From: Clostridia bacterium
GTDB taxonomy: Bacteria; Bacillota; Clostridia; TANB77; UBA1234
Assembly: GCA_017521465.1 (NCBI GenBank)
Contig: JAFXCN010000024.1
Location: 1-64,000, forward strand
Length of the DNA: 64,000 nucleotides
Direction: 5' to 3'
Shown: in pieces, positions 51,246 through 59,735 of the stretch
How the letters are laid out: the number at the start of each line of letters is the position of its first letter
Position numbering within the stretch: the stretch's first letter is position 1
Position numbers and translations under genes: made by a program
Notes under the pieces: model-generated
What the model was told of the DNA's origin: nothing
The model's database searches: none
The model's input: only the letters and a program-made list of their open reading frames with translations

Positions 51246-53426
51246 TTACCTAAGCATATTTTCTGTAAGCACACTCATCAAAAATACTAGTATCATTGAT
51301 ACGTCAAATGTAAAGTCTGTGAAAATGTATTTATAATTTATTAACTCTTCTCTTGATATTTTGAATGTTAATACTTCTTTTATTTTTGTTCTGATTTCTT
51401 TTTTAGTTAATTCTATTATAAACAGTACTAATCCGATTATGAAAAATACGATTAATATTCCTGTTGCTAATATTAGCCCTAATTCCGGCAATATCATTCC
51501 AAGGGCGCCAAACCCGTTGTTAATAAAGTGTATAAGCATTGTAAGTTTTATATCTTTTGTGTATAAGTATATTCCACCAAATATTAGTCCTGCTATAAAC
51601 GCAAATAGGGCTTGTGATAAATTCATATGAATCATTCCAAAAAACAGTGACGAAAGTATCCATGCTGTTTTAGTTCCATACTGTGACATGTAGTCAATCA
51701 TTGCTTTTCTGAAAAATATTTCTTCAAATACTGCTGGTGTTGCAGCTATCGCAAGCACTAATATAATTTTGCTTATAAGACTTGAACTTTCATCAGTTGT
51801 GAACGTATCCGTGATATTATAGTCTAATCCTATTGCTGGATATATTAACGTTGTAAATAATGCTTGTATCACAAATATTACAAATATTGATATAAATATG
51901 ATTTTAATTTTTTGTTTATTATTAATTTGCTCTTTTTCTATCCTGATATCTTTTTTATTACAATATGAGAGTACAAAAATGCTTGCCAATCCTAATGATG
52001 TAATTTGTAGTATTATTTGCAAGATCATCGCCATATCTTCTGACAGTAATATATTTTTAAATACTGTTGGTAATACAAATGTACCTATAACCGAAAAGAT
52101 TGTTTGTATTCCAAAATAAATTATAATTGCCATTCCTATTACAAAACCCAAATTTTTCATTTTTCTTTTTATAAAAAATGTATCTTTTTCTTCTTTTTTC
52201 TTTTTTGTTTTCTTTATTTTCGTATAATCTAAAATTCCGTTTTTGAATATCTTAGAAGAGATATTAAATGATACCGGTATTGATATTAAAATTAATGTAA
52301 GCGATAATATGATTTGCCATAAACTTATTTGTCCAACTACCATAAGCGCAGGTATAAAATATGCTGATAAAATAGGTAGGCATGAAACTATTCCTAATAT
52401 TATATTTACTTTTGTATATGGTGTTATAAATTCTAACGCTATTATATATGATGCCATCATTATGAATGAAAGCAGTGATACTGTATTTCCCGCTTCTGAT
52501 GTCGAAGACGTTTTTGCAGATAACGCAGCTTGAATAATGCATAATAATATTAAATTCAAGATATTATATATTATTAATGATGTAACATATAACAATGTTT
52601 CTATATTACCCGGAGTGGTCATTATTTCTAATATCCCACCCATTTGAGCATCATTCATTACTGGTATTCTTGATATTATTGCAGCAATGTAATAATATAC
52701 TATCATTAACAATCCTTGAAATATTAGTATTGCTATATTGCTAAAAATTTTTGCAAATAAATATTCTTTTTCTGATACAGTTGTAAGAATATATTCACTA
52801 GATTTTGATTGTTTTTCTTGCGAAATTTCATTTGCAATTTTAGAAAATAACAAAATTGCTATCATATATGTTGCCGCAGTTGAAAATAATTTTATTATTT
52901 CTTTCGTATCAGAATCTGTTGCATCGACCGAAAGCATTATCCTTTCAATTTCTAATTCGCTCTGGAATTTGTCCAAATTTTCTATCGAAATGTCATATTG
53001 ATCAGCAAATAAAACATTTCTGCAATAATGTAGGGCATCTTCTATTTTATAATAATATTCTCCTACAATTCCTTCTTTTGATATTATTGCGGTGCTAAAT
53101 GTTTTTTCTTCATTTGGATTAATTTCAAGTATTATCAAATCATCTGGAATGTTTTCAGCAGTATAATCATTAGCCACAATTTTTTCTACTTCAAAATTTT
53201 TAGCTAATTTAGAGACCAACTTTTCAAAAACGATATTTTCTTCATCTAAAATTGCTATCCTTATACTTTCTTCTTCGCCAATTTTAAATAAGTTTCCTAT
53301 ACTTCCCCAATTTAATATTAGTACAATACTAATTAATGTTATTGCATTAAAAATTACAAACCATTTATTCTGTATGCTTTTATAAAACGAAAATTTTACC
53401 ATCTCTTTTACCTTGAAATTATTCAT
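51246..53426 (-). CDS. ABC-2 permease fused to CPBP intramembrane protease, 726 aa
   Basis: Residues about 1-400 are an ABC-2/NatB-type permease with a large extracellular loop after the first span (about 45-180). Residues about 420-690 form a CPBP (CAAX-protease-like) domain with EEIFFRKA (568-575; Glu568-Glu569), His600 (GMIHMN) and His633 (LIHFINN). Fused permease-protease proteins of this kind are known in some bacteria and may handle peptides or envelope stress. The ATPase partner gene immediately upstream is frameshifted, so the transporter may be inactive. Confidence 0.9.
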   Translation of the reverse strand: MNNFKVKEMVKFSFYKSIQNKWFVIFNAITLISIVLILNWGSIGNLFKIGEEESIRIAILDEENIVFEKLVSKLAKNFEVEKIVANDYTAENIPDDLIILEINPNEEKTFSTAIISKEGIVGEYYYKIEDALHYCRNVLFADQYDISIENLDKFQSELEIERIMLSVDATDSDTKEIIKLFSTAATYMIAILLFSKIANEISQEKQSKSSEYILTTVSEKEYLFAKIFSNIAILIFQGLLMIVYYYIAAIISRIPVMNDAQMGGILEIMTTPGNIETLLYVTSLIIYNILNLILLCIIQAALSAKTSSTSEAGNTVSLLSFIMMASYIIALEFITPYTKVNIILGIVSCLPILSAYFIPALMVVGQISLWQIILSLTLILISIPVSFNISSKIFKNGILDYTKIKKTKKKKEEKDTFFIKRKMKNLGFVIGMAIIIYFGIQTIFSVIGTFVLPTVFKNILLSEDMAMILQIILQITSLGLASIFVLSYCNKKDIRIEKEQINNKQKIKIIFISIFVIFVIQALFTTLIYPAIGLDYNITDTFTTDESSSLISKIILVLAIAATPAVFEEIFFRKAMIDYMSQYGTKTAWILSSLFFGMIHMNLSQALFAFIAGLIFGGIYLYTKDIKLTMLIHFINNGFGALGMILPELGLILATGILIVFFIIGLVLFIIELTKKEIRTKIKEVLTFKISREELINYKYIFTDFTFDVSMILVFLMSVLTENMLR

Positions 53427-54151
53427 TTATATCACCTACTTTATCTATGAAAATTTCATTTAATGAATTAACTGGTTTGCCTTCTATTCTATAATTTTCT
53501 ATTACTTCTTTCAACTCTCCCTGAATTAAAACATGTCCTCTATCTATCATCATAATTTCATCACAAAGATTTTCTACATTTCCCATTACATGTGATGATA
53601 AGATTATTGTTTTTCCTTTTTCTTTTAATTTTAAAATTGCATTTTCAAGCTCTTTTACACTTACGGGATCTAATCCTGAAAAAGGTTCGTCAAGTATTAT
53701 AAAATCTGGATTGTGCAAAACAGACACTATAAATTGGATCTTTTGTCTATTTCCTTTTGAAAGTTTTTTAGCTTTTTGTTTTATATACTCTTCCATATGG
53801 AATTCTTTTAACCACATTGTTAAATTTTCAAAAACTTCTTCTTTCGTCATTTCCTTAAGTGCACCATAATATTCACATATATCTATAATCGAAAAAGTTG
53901 GAAGCAAACTCCCCTCTTCAGGTAAATATCCAAATTTGTTTAGTGTCTTTTGATTTATATTCTCATTATTAAATTTAATCTCGCCTTCAGTCGGTTCTAT
54001 TAAATTTAAGATCATTCTAAATATTGTTGATTTTCCGCGAACCATTTCTTCCAACAATTCCCAATACTTTTCCAGTGCTCAATTCAAACGAAACATCCTT
54101 TACAGCTGTAACGTTTTCAAACTGCTTTGTAACATTTTTAAAATTTAACAT
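53419..54151 (-). pseudogene. ABC transporter ATP-binding protein, frameshifted in the Walker A motif
   Basis: The gene starts at ATG 54151 after GAGGAG and reads LNFKNVTKQFENVTAVKD ... GIVGRNGS, then goes out of frame; the rest (GKSTIFRMIL onward, with LSKGNRQKIQFI signature, Walker B FIILDEPFSGLDP and SSHVM) continues in the -1 frame to 53419. Removing one C from GGTTCGCGGAAAATC restores GRNGSGKST. A single extra base thus breaks the P-loop. It overlaps the permease gene by 8 bp. Either a real recent inactivation or a sequencing error. Confidence 0.85.
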
Positions 54152-54255
54152 ATTATCTCCTCTATATATTATTATATATTTGTAGTATAGCATATTTTAT
54201 TCAAAACAAAACCCTTTTATTTCCAAGTTTTTCAATATTTACGGCACTAAAAGTA

Positions 54256-54284
54256 TTGACAAACCTTTATTTTAGGACTATAAT
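54256..54284 (+). promoter_or_regulatory. tRNA-Lys promoter
   Basis: TTGACA, 17-bp spacer, TATAAT. Confidence 0.9.
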
Positions 54285-54300
54285 TGTTATCGTTACAAAC

Positions 54301-54376
54301 GCACCACTAGCTCAGTTGGTAGAGCATCTGACTCTTAATCAGGTGGTCCAGAGTTCGAGTCTCTGGTGGTGCACCA
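54301..54376 (+). tRNA. tRNA-Lys (CTT)
   Basis: 76 nt with encoded CCA. Anticodon loop CTCTTAA gives CTT, reading AAG, a codon favoured by the CGN-dialect genes. Acceptor GCACCAC pairs perfectly with GTGGTGC. The palindromic repeat begins immediately at the 3' end. Confidence 0.96.
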
Positions 54377-54592
54377 AAAGCGGCAAGCAAGCTTGCCACA
54401 GTGAAAAACTAAGAGTGAATAGTGAAAAGTAGAAATATGCGAGCAAATTTAAGCCGCTTTTGTACTCTTCACTATTCACTTTTCATTATTCTTCATTCAC
54501 CTAAGTTGTTGTTTCTTTTTGTACTCTTCACTCTTCACTAAATTGTCGTTTCTAGTGAATAACTAATAGTGAATAGTGAAAAGTATTAATAA
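54376..54592. repeat. Large composite of palindrome and heptamer arrays
   Basis: GCGGCAAGCAAGCTTGCCAC directly follows the tRNA, then four alternating blocks of GTGAATA and TTCACTA heptamers (about 54398-54432, 54463-54505, 54522-54541, 54556-54585). The densest array in the window. Confidence 0.85.
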
Positions 54593-54712
54593 GTGGACAA
54601 TTCGAGCCGCTTTTGTATTATTCTTTGTTCATTATTCTTTTTTATTTATTCTTTCTCTCCCCACACTCTCTCGAATCAACTGATGACTCCGACCCAAAAG
54701 ACGTTTGTCTTA

Positions 54713-54773
54713 AAAAGTGGCGGGGCGAAAATGTCGGAAAATCCGGCGGAAAGTGGCGGGGAGAAAATGCCGG
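54713..54773. repeat. GC-rich direct repeat, 36-bp period
   Basis: Two copies of AAAGTGGCGGGG(C/A)GAAAATG(T/C)CGG start at 54713 and 54749. They lie 40 bp upstream of the -10 box of the EamA gene (TGATATAAT at about 54807-54815). The stretch 54593-54712 shows no gene. Confidence 0.75.
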
Positions 54774-54846
54774 TTCCATTTTTTTTCGTGACTTTTTCAG
54801 ATTTCGTGATATAATACTTCTGAAATTAATGTTGGAGGTGCTTACC

Positions 54847-55728
54847 ATGTGGCTTCCTTTCGCCCTAATCACATTCTTAATGTGGGGTATTGCGGACTTT
54901 TTTTACAAAAAAGGAAATCCTGCAGATGATAACTTAAGTCATTGGAGAACTATTATTATAGTTGGTATTGTAATGGGAATTCACGCTTTTATTATTCTTG
55001 CTACTAATAATTTTGTGTTTGATATTTCTAAATTGCTTATTTATATTCCCGTTTCTTTTTGTTATATACTTTCTATGGGTATTGGTTATGCGGGTCTTAG
55101 GTATATCGAGCTTTCTATTTCTTCGCCCGTTCAAAATTCTTCTGGCGCGATTGCTACTATTCTGTGCATGATTTTCTGCTCTTATGTTGTTAGCACGACA
55201 GAACTTATTGGCATCATTTGTATGATTGCTGGCGTGTTCATGCTGACTTTCGTTGAGACCAGAAATCCTGAACGGAAAAAGATTGAAAATAAGAAGTATC
55301 ATATTGGCTTCTTAGCCATTCTTATGCCTATTTTGTACTGTTTCTTTGATGGTATTGGTACTTTCTTGGATGCTTTGTATTTGGATGAATACGCTATTCT
55401 TTCTGAAACCGAATCGCTGCTTGCCTATGAATTTACTTTCTTTATTGTCGCAATCATTGGTTTGATCTATGTTTGCGGTATTAAGAAAGAAAAGATTAGC
55501 TTGCCCAAAGAAAAAAACAGATGTATTGCAGCTGTATTCGAGACTGCTGGTCAATTCTTCTATACTTATGCAATGGCATCTAACTCTACCATTTCTGCGG
55601 CTTTGGTTTCTTCTTATTGCATCCTTTCATTGCTCCTTTCGAGGATTTTCCTTAAAGAGCATTTGAGCTGGAAACAGTATTTATTTATCACCGTGGTTTT
55701 TGTAGGCATTATTCTTACAAGTATATGA
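54847..55728 (+). CDS. EamA/DMT family transporter, 293 aa
   Basis: The start at 54847 (MWLPFALITFLMWGIADFFYKKG) follows GGAGGTGCTTACC; the frame opens further upstream in repeat DNA. Ten spans in two EamA halves with FVETRNPERKK between them, ending AALVSSYCILSLLLSRIFLKEHLSWKQY. Related DMT proteins export metabolites. Arginine codon use is mixed. Promoter with TGATATAAT at about 54807. Confidence 0.88.
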   Translation: MWLPFALITFLMWGIADFFYKKGNPADDNLSHWRTIIIVGIVMGIHAFIILATNNFVFDISKLLIYIPVSFCYILSMGIGYAGLRYIELSISSPVQNSSGAIATILCMIFCSYVVSTTELIGIICMIAGVFMLTFVETRNPERKKIENKKYHIGFLAILMPILYCFFDGIGTFLDALYLDEYAILSETESLLAYEFTFFIVAIIGLIYVCGIKKEKISLPKEKNRCIAAVFETAGQFFYTYAMASNSTISAALVSSYCILSLLLSRIFLKEHLSWKQYLFITVVFVGIILTSI

Positions 55729-55735
55729 TAACGCA

Positions 55736-55765
55736 AAAAGGTCGCTACATTTGTAGCGACCTTTT
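55736..55765. terminator. Bidirectional terminator
   Basis: AAAAGGTCGCTACA TT TGTAGCGACCTTTT. Confidence 0.92.
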
Positions 55766-55768
55766 AAT

Positions 55769-56959
55769 TTAGGCTTTAACAACCTTACATTCAATACCAT
55801 ACTTTTCTTCAAGTTCCGCAAAGGCACACTTTGCAGTATTCTTCACGATATCATCAAAGTATAGGGTGAACAGATTATATGCAACAGGGAACTGGAACAA
55901 CGGTGCCAGCTTTTCATTATGCACCAAATCGTTCAGATTTCCATCTGCAAATTCTTCAATTGCAGATTCAGCAATTGCATCATTAATCACAGATTCTTCC
56001 ACACCAAATCGGTTTTCAAGAATCCATGCAATTTCCACAACTTCCATATTCAAAGAATGAAAATAAATAATAGCTCGAGCCGCTTCAACAACATCTACAC
56101 AGCCGTCATAGTCTACATCAGGCCATTCGTTCTTTCCAGTATTGCAAAATACTTCTTTTTCAGCAATATATTCATAATCAGCCATATAATTAAGAATATA
56201 TATAAAATCTTCTACACTAAGCATTCCTTCGGTTTCCTCATCCAGGCAATACAACCACGCATAGTTCAATACCTTCACTTCATATTCAGGAAGAATACGC
56301 CAAATAGTATCAAAAACACTTCCGAGTGTAAGCAATTCATTCTCTTCTTCCCCATAAGTAACGCACTCAATAATTTGTTCCATAAAGAAATCAAATTCCT
56401 CTCCAAAGAATTTTTCAACATATTCTTCATCAGAAGCAATCCACGAAATAATTCCTTCAAATGTAAGTTCATCCTCGTAAAGCAAATCTGTCAAAGAGAA
56501 ATCATCAATCATATGTTGAACCATCCAGCCCCAGAAAGGTTTGTAATCAATATTGTCAATCAAAGAAAATAGATTATTGTTTATACGATGATGCCAACGT
56601 GTTGCATAATCATACAAAATACCCGGAGAAATTTCTGCAGGATGATTTTCACAAAACTTTGCAAGCGCACAAATCATAATTTTCTTATCAATTTTATCTT
56701 CTACTTTAAGCAATATCTTCTTCAAAGTCTTATAAAATTCAGCTTCTCCGGCTCTCAGATTAAAATACAAATAATGAATTGCTTCATAATATAGTTCATG
56801 AATCTGATATGCCTGAAAGTATTTAAGCTTACGACTTGCATCTACAATTTGCCGCTTGGCATTTGCAATAACAGCATTCCTTCGCATCTGTTCATTAATC
56901 TTATCTTTGCAATCAGTAAACTTGTTATTAAGAACTTCAACAAAGGGCTTCTTTTTCAT
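55769..56959 (-). CDS. Uncharacterised protein, 396 aa (paralogue A)
   Basis: I do not recognise it. Cytosolic and mostly helical. It shares ordered blocks with the 384-aa protein upstream: PEYEVKVLNYAWLYCL (about 227-242), NYMADYEYIAEKEVF (about 265-279), MEVVEIAWILENRFGVEESVI (about 315-335) and a C-terminal FxLYFxDIVK ... LEEKYGIE. No catalytic motif or coiled-coil pattern is obvious. Mostly CGN arginine codons, own promoter at 57018-57047 and terminator. A new family by sequence alone. Confidence 0.7.
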   Translation of the reverse strand: MKKKPFVEVLNNKFTDCKDKINEQMRRNAVIANAKRQIVDASRKLKYFQAYQIHELYYEAIHYLYFNLRAGEAEFYKTLKKILLKVEDKIDKKIMICALAKFCENHPAEISPGILYDYATRWHHRINNNLFSLIDNIDYKPFWGWMVQHMIDDFSLTDLLYEDELTFEGIISWIASDEEYVEKFFGEEFDFFMEQIIECVTYGEEENELLTLGSVFDTIWRILPEYEVKVLNYAWLYCLDEETEGMLSVEDFIYILNYMADYEYIAEKEVFCNTGKNEWPDVDYDGCVDVVEAARAIIYFHSLNMEVVEIAWILENRFGVEESVINDAIAESAIEEFADGNLNDLVHNEKLAPLFQFPVAYNLFTLYFDDIVKNTAKCAFAELEEKYGIECKVVKA

Positions 56960-57017
56960 GGTATTTTCCTCCTCTAATTGTAGTAAGAATTAGTAATGTA
57001 TCTACTTTGGCTTTTGC

Positions 57018-57047
57018 ATTATATCACCCCAGTCTACTTTCTGTCAA
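57018..57047 (-). promoter_or_regulatory. Promoter of paralogue A
   Basis: Minus strand TTGACA, 18-bp spacer, TATAAT with TG before the -10. Confidence 0.8.
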
Positions 57048-57065
57048 GTTTTTATGACACCCATA

Positions 57066-57107
57066 AACAGAGAAGCAATGTGTATATTACACATTGCTTC
57101 TCTGTTT
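57066..57107 (-). terminator. Terminator of paralogue B
   Basis: CAGAGAAGCAATGTG ... CACATTGCTTCTCTG, 15-bp perfect stem. Confidence 0.88.
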
Positions 57108-58261
57108 TAAAACTTCACATTTATTTCTACATCCATTCCATATTCTTCTTCAAGCATTCCCAATTCTTCGCGATATGCTTTTTTAGCAAGATCTTCAAAG
57201 AATAACAAAAAGATTCGATAACCCGCAGCAAATTGCATCATTGCTGGCAAAATAGCTCTGTACTGAAAGTTTAGGTGCTCTCTTCCGATTACAACTGTTT
57301 TCAAATCCCATCTACTACACAGTTCAACGAAAACTTTGCACATGCATTCTTCAATATATTCAGTATCAATATTAAATCTGTTTTCAAGAATCCATACAAC
57401 GTCTCTAAGATTCATACTATCACAACAACTATAAATAATTCTTTCCACTTCTACATTCAAATTCACATTACCATCATCATTTTTAGGAATACGAGGTTCT
57501 CCTCCAGAAAAGATTGGCTTTTCCTTATAATATTCATAATCTGCCATTCTTTCGAGAACACAAAATATCATCGCACTTGCTCTTGAGAAACCTGCAAAAT
57601 TCTTAATAATATAATAATATGCATGATTCAAGACCCTAACTTCATAATTGGGAAATTGATACACAATAGTGGAAATCGCTTCTTCTATCGACAGTTCTGA
57701 TGTAACAAGCGTTGCTTCCCAAACAGAACTCAAGAATTTATCCAATTTTTTATTAAAGACTAAATCAATGTATTCATTTCTAGATGCAATTCTTTCAATC
57801 ACATCTTTAAATTTAACATCGGAATTCTCCAGAATATATGACATATCGAACTTCTTCATACCATTTTCAAACATCCACTTCCAGAAAAATCTATATTCTA
57901 CATCTTTTATCAAGAAAAACCATTCATAATCCAACCATTTTGAATATATAACTTCCAGTTCGCGAGAATCAAGGCCATGTCTATCCCAGAATGCTATCAC
58001 ACTTTTAAGAAAATTAACTGGACAATCATCAAATTTAAAGTCTGCAATAGTAGCTCGAAAAGTACTATAAAAATCTTGCATTGTAATGCTTGATTTTGCA
58101 TATGCAGTTTCTAAATACTCTTTTGAGCCAGTATTAAATGTCTGCAAAATAGCCTCCCGAACCATTTTTTCTCCTGCTGATTCGTTTAATTCACGTTGAA
58201 TCTTTTCTCGAATTTCACGTATCTTTGTTAAGAAGGACGAAACAAACGGCAATCTTGTCAT
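57107..58261 (-). CDS. Uncharacterised protein, 384 aa (paralogue B)
   Basis: Paralogue of the 396-aa protein: PNYEVRVLNHAYYYII, ERMADYEYYKEKPIF, LRDVVWILENRFNIDTEYI and a C-terminal FLLFFEDLAKKAYREELGMLEEEYG. The N-terminus differs (TRLPFVSSFLTKIREIREKI), but both start with a PFV block. Predicted soluble and helical. Has its own strong promoter and terminator, so the pair is not one operon. Mostly CGN arginine codons. Function unknown. Confidence 0.7.
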   Translation of the reverse strand: MTRLPFVSSFLTKIREIREKIQRELNESAGEKMVREAILQTFNTGSKEYLETAYAKSSITMQDFYSTFRATIADFKFDDCPVNFLKSVIAFWDRHGLDSRELEVIYSKWLDYEWFFLIKDVEYRFFWKWMFENGMKKFDMSYILENSDVKFKDVIERIASRNEYIDLVFNKKLDKFLSSVWEATLVTSELSIEEAISTIVYQFPNYEVRVLNHAYYYIIKNFAGFSRASAMIFCVLERMADYEYYKEKPIFSGGEPRIPKNDDGNVNLNVEVERIIYSCCDSMNLRDVVWILENRFNIDTEYIEECMCKVFVELCSRWDLKTVVIGREHLNFQYRAILPAMMQFAAGYRIFLLFFEDLAKKAYREELGMLEEEYGMDVEINVKF

Positions 58262-58317
58262 AGAAATACCTCCCTTTATTATAGTAAGGTTATATAAGTT
58301 CGTCTATTTTCGCCCAC

Positions 58318-58346
58318 AGTATATCACCGTAACATAAATTCATCAA
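58318..58346 (-). promoter_or_regulatory. Promoter of paralogue B
   Basis: Minus strand TTGATG, 17-bp spacer with TTATGTTA, TATACT with TG before the -10. Confidence 0.75.
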
Positions 58347-58370
58347 CAAAAAGGCTGTATTATATTAAAA

Positions 58371-58395
58371 TAGAGGAGTTTTCACCCCTCTGTTT
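58371..58395 (-). terminator. Weak terminator of the McrB-like gene
   Basis: AGAGG ... CCTCT hairpin with a short T-rich end on the minus strand. Confidence 0.6.
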
Positions 58396-58397
58396 TC

Positions 58398-59672
58398 TTA
58401 AATATTAAATTTTTCATTTTCGTAATTTAATGCATTATTCAATTTATGCTCAATCTCTTTAGATTTTGTTTGTTCATCATAAAAATATTCTTGTATCATT
58501 GGAATAATGTTATATTTTACTGTCATTTTTAAATCTTCATCCGAAAGATTTTCACAGAAATAACAATGTCCTATTTTTTGTCCTTCTTTCAAATCTTTAT
58601 TAATATCAATTATTTCATCTATTACTCTTGTCATTCCCTCATTTTGCATATAAAACTTTTTAAATCTTTGATTTTCAAATATTGGTTTTACATTATAAAA
58701 TCCAAACCTTCTTCTAACAGCATAATCTGTTATTGCATAATCTCTATCAGCGATATTCATAGTTCCAATTATATAGATATTTTCTGGAATGAAGAATCTT
58801 TCTTTAGAACATGATAATTCTATAAAATTTTGTTTTCCTCTTTTATCAGCCTCAATAAGTGAAAACGCTTCACCAAATATTTTTGTAATGTTACCTCTAT
58901 TTATCTCATCAATAATTAAGAAAAACTTTTTGTCTGGTTTATTTCTAGCTTTGTTACAAAACTTTCTAAAACAACCTTTTCTGAATTTATAAATTCCTAT
59001 TCCATCTGGTCTATAACCTTCCATAAATTCTTCATTTTGAAACTCTGGATGAAATTGCAAACTCAATATTCTATCATCATTTTTTTCACCCATTAAAGAA
59101 TATGCCATTCGTTTCGCCATGTACGTTTTGCCTACTCCTGGAGCACCTTGCAAGATTACATTTTTCTTTAATAAAATTAACCTTTCAAGCTCATCATAAT
59201 CATTTTCAGCACAAAAAACTTCTTCTAAAAATTTTTCTTTATTATATTTTTCATAAATTTGATAATCTTTTAATGGATTTTGCTCTCTTATTATTGAATA
59301 AATTGCTTTGTATTCTGTATCAGTTAGTTTAAAGAAAGTTCCAGCTTGATTTCTAAACGCTTCTACATTTACTATTTCTCTATTTTGTTCTATTTCTTCT
59401 CTAGTTATTGAATCTGTAAGATTTTCAATTTTTCTCAAATATATTTTATCGTTTATTAATTCAACAGCAATTTCACATATACCTAAAATTTCTTTTGCCG
59501 GTTCTATTTCAAAAGCAATTACAATATCTCCTGGCATAGCTTCTCTAAAATTATGTATGAATTTTCTTTCAGAACCATCTTCATTTAAAGAAGAGTATTC
59601 AAATATTTCACCTACTTCAATCTCCCTAAATCTTATTATCTTAGGGTTCATATTAAGCCACCAATAATTCAT
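58398..59672 (-). CDS. EVE-domain McrB-like AAA+ NTPase, 424 aa
   Basis: N-terminal EVE domain (about 1-135: MNYWWLNMNPKIIRF, HNFREAMPGDIVIAFEI), a fold that reads modified bases, followed by a McrB-type motor: Walker A GAPGVGKT (176-183), SLQFHPEFQNEEFMEGYRP, DEINRGN (255-261), GTMNIADRD (303-311) and RRRFGF. McrB is the GTPase of type IV restriction that cuts modified DNA together with the McrC nuclease. No mcrC gene follows within the window, and the downstream gene is the unrelated paralogue B. It may work alone, with a distant nuclease, or be a remnant. Confidence 0.9.
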   Translation of the reverse strand: MNYWWLNMNPKIIRFREIEVGEIFEYSSLNEDGSERKFIHNFREAMPGDIVIAFEIEPAKEILGICEIAVELINDKIYLRKIENLTDSITREEIEQNREIVNVEAFRNQAGTFFKLTDTEYKAIYSIIREQNPLKDYQIYEKYNKEKFLEEVFCAENDYDELERLILLKKNVILQGAPGVGKTYMAKRMAYSLMGEKNDDRILSLQFHPEFQNEEFMEGYRPDGIGIYKFRKGCFRKFCNKARNKPDKKFFLIIDEINRGNITKIFGEAFSLIEADKRGKQNFIELSCSKERFFIPENIYIIGTMNIADRDYAITDYAVRRRFGFYNVKPIFENQRFKKFYMQNEGMTRVIDEIIDINKDLKEGQKIGHCYFCENLSDEDLKMTVKYNIIPMIQEYFYDEQTKSKEIEHKLNNALNYENEKFNI

Positions 59673-59693
59673 TTATACTTTCCCCTTTTTATT

Positions 59694-59733
59694 TAAAAAT
59701 GCCAATAGAAAATTTAATTCCTATTGGCAAAAT
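59694..59733 (-). terminator. Terminator of thrS
   Basis: TGCCAATAG ... CTATTGGCA stem with T-run on the minus strand. Confidence 0.85.
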
Positions 59734-59735
59734 AA

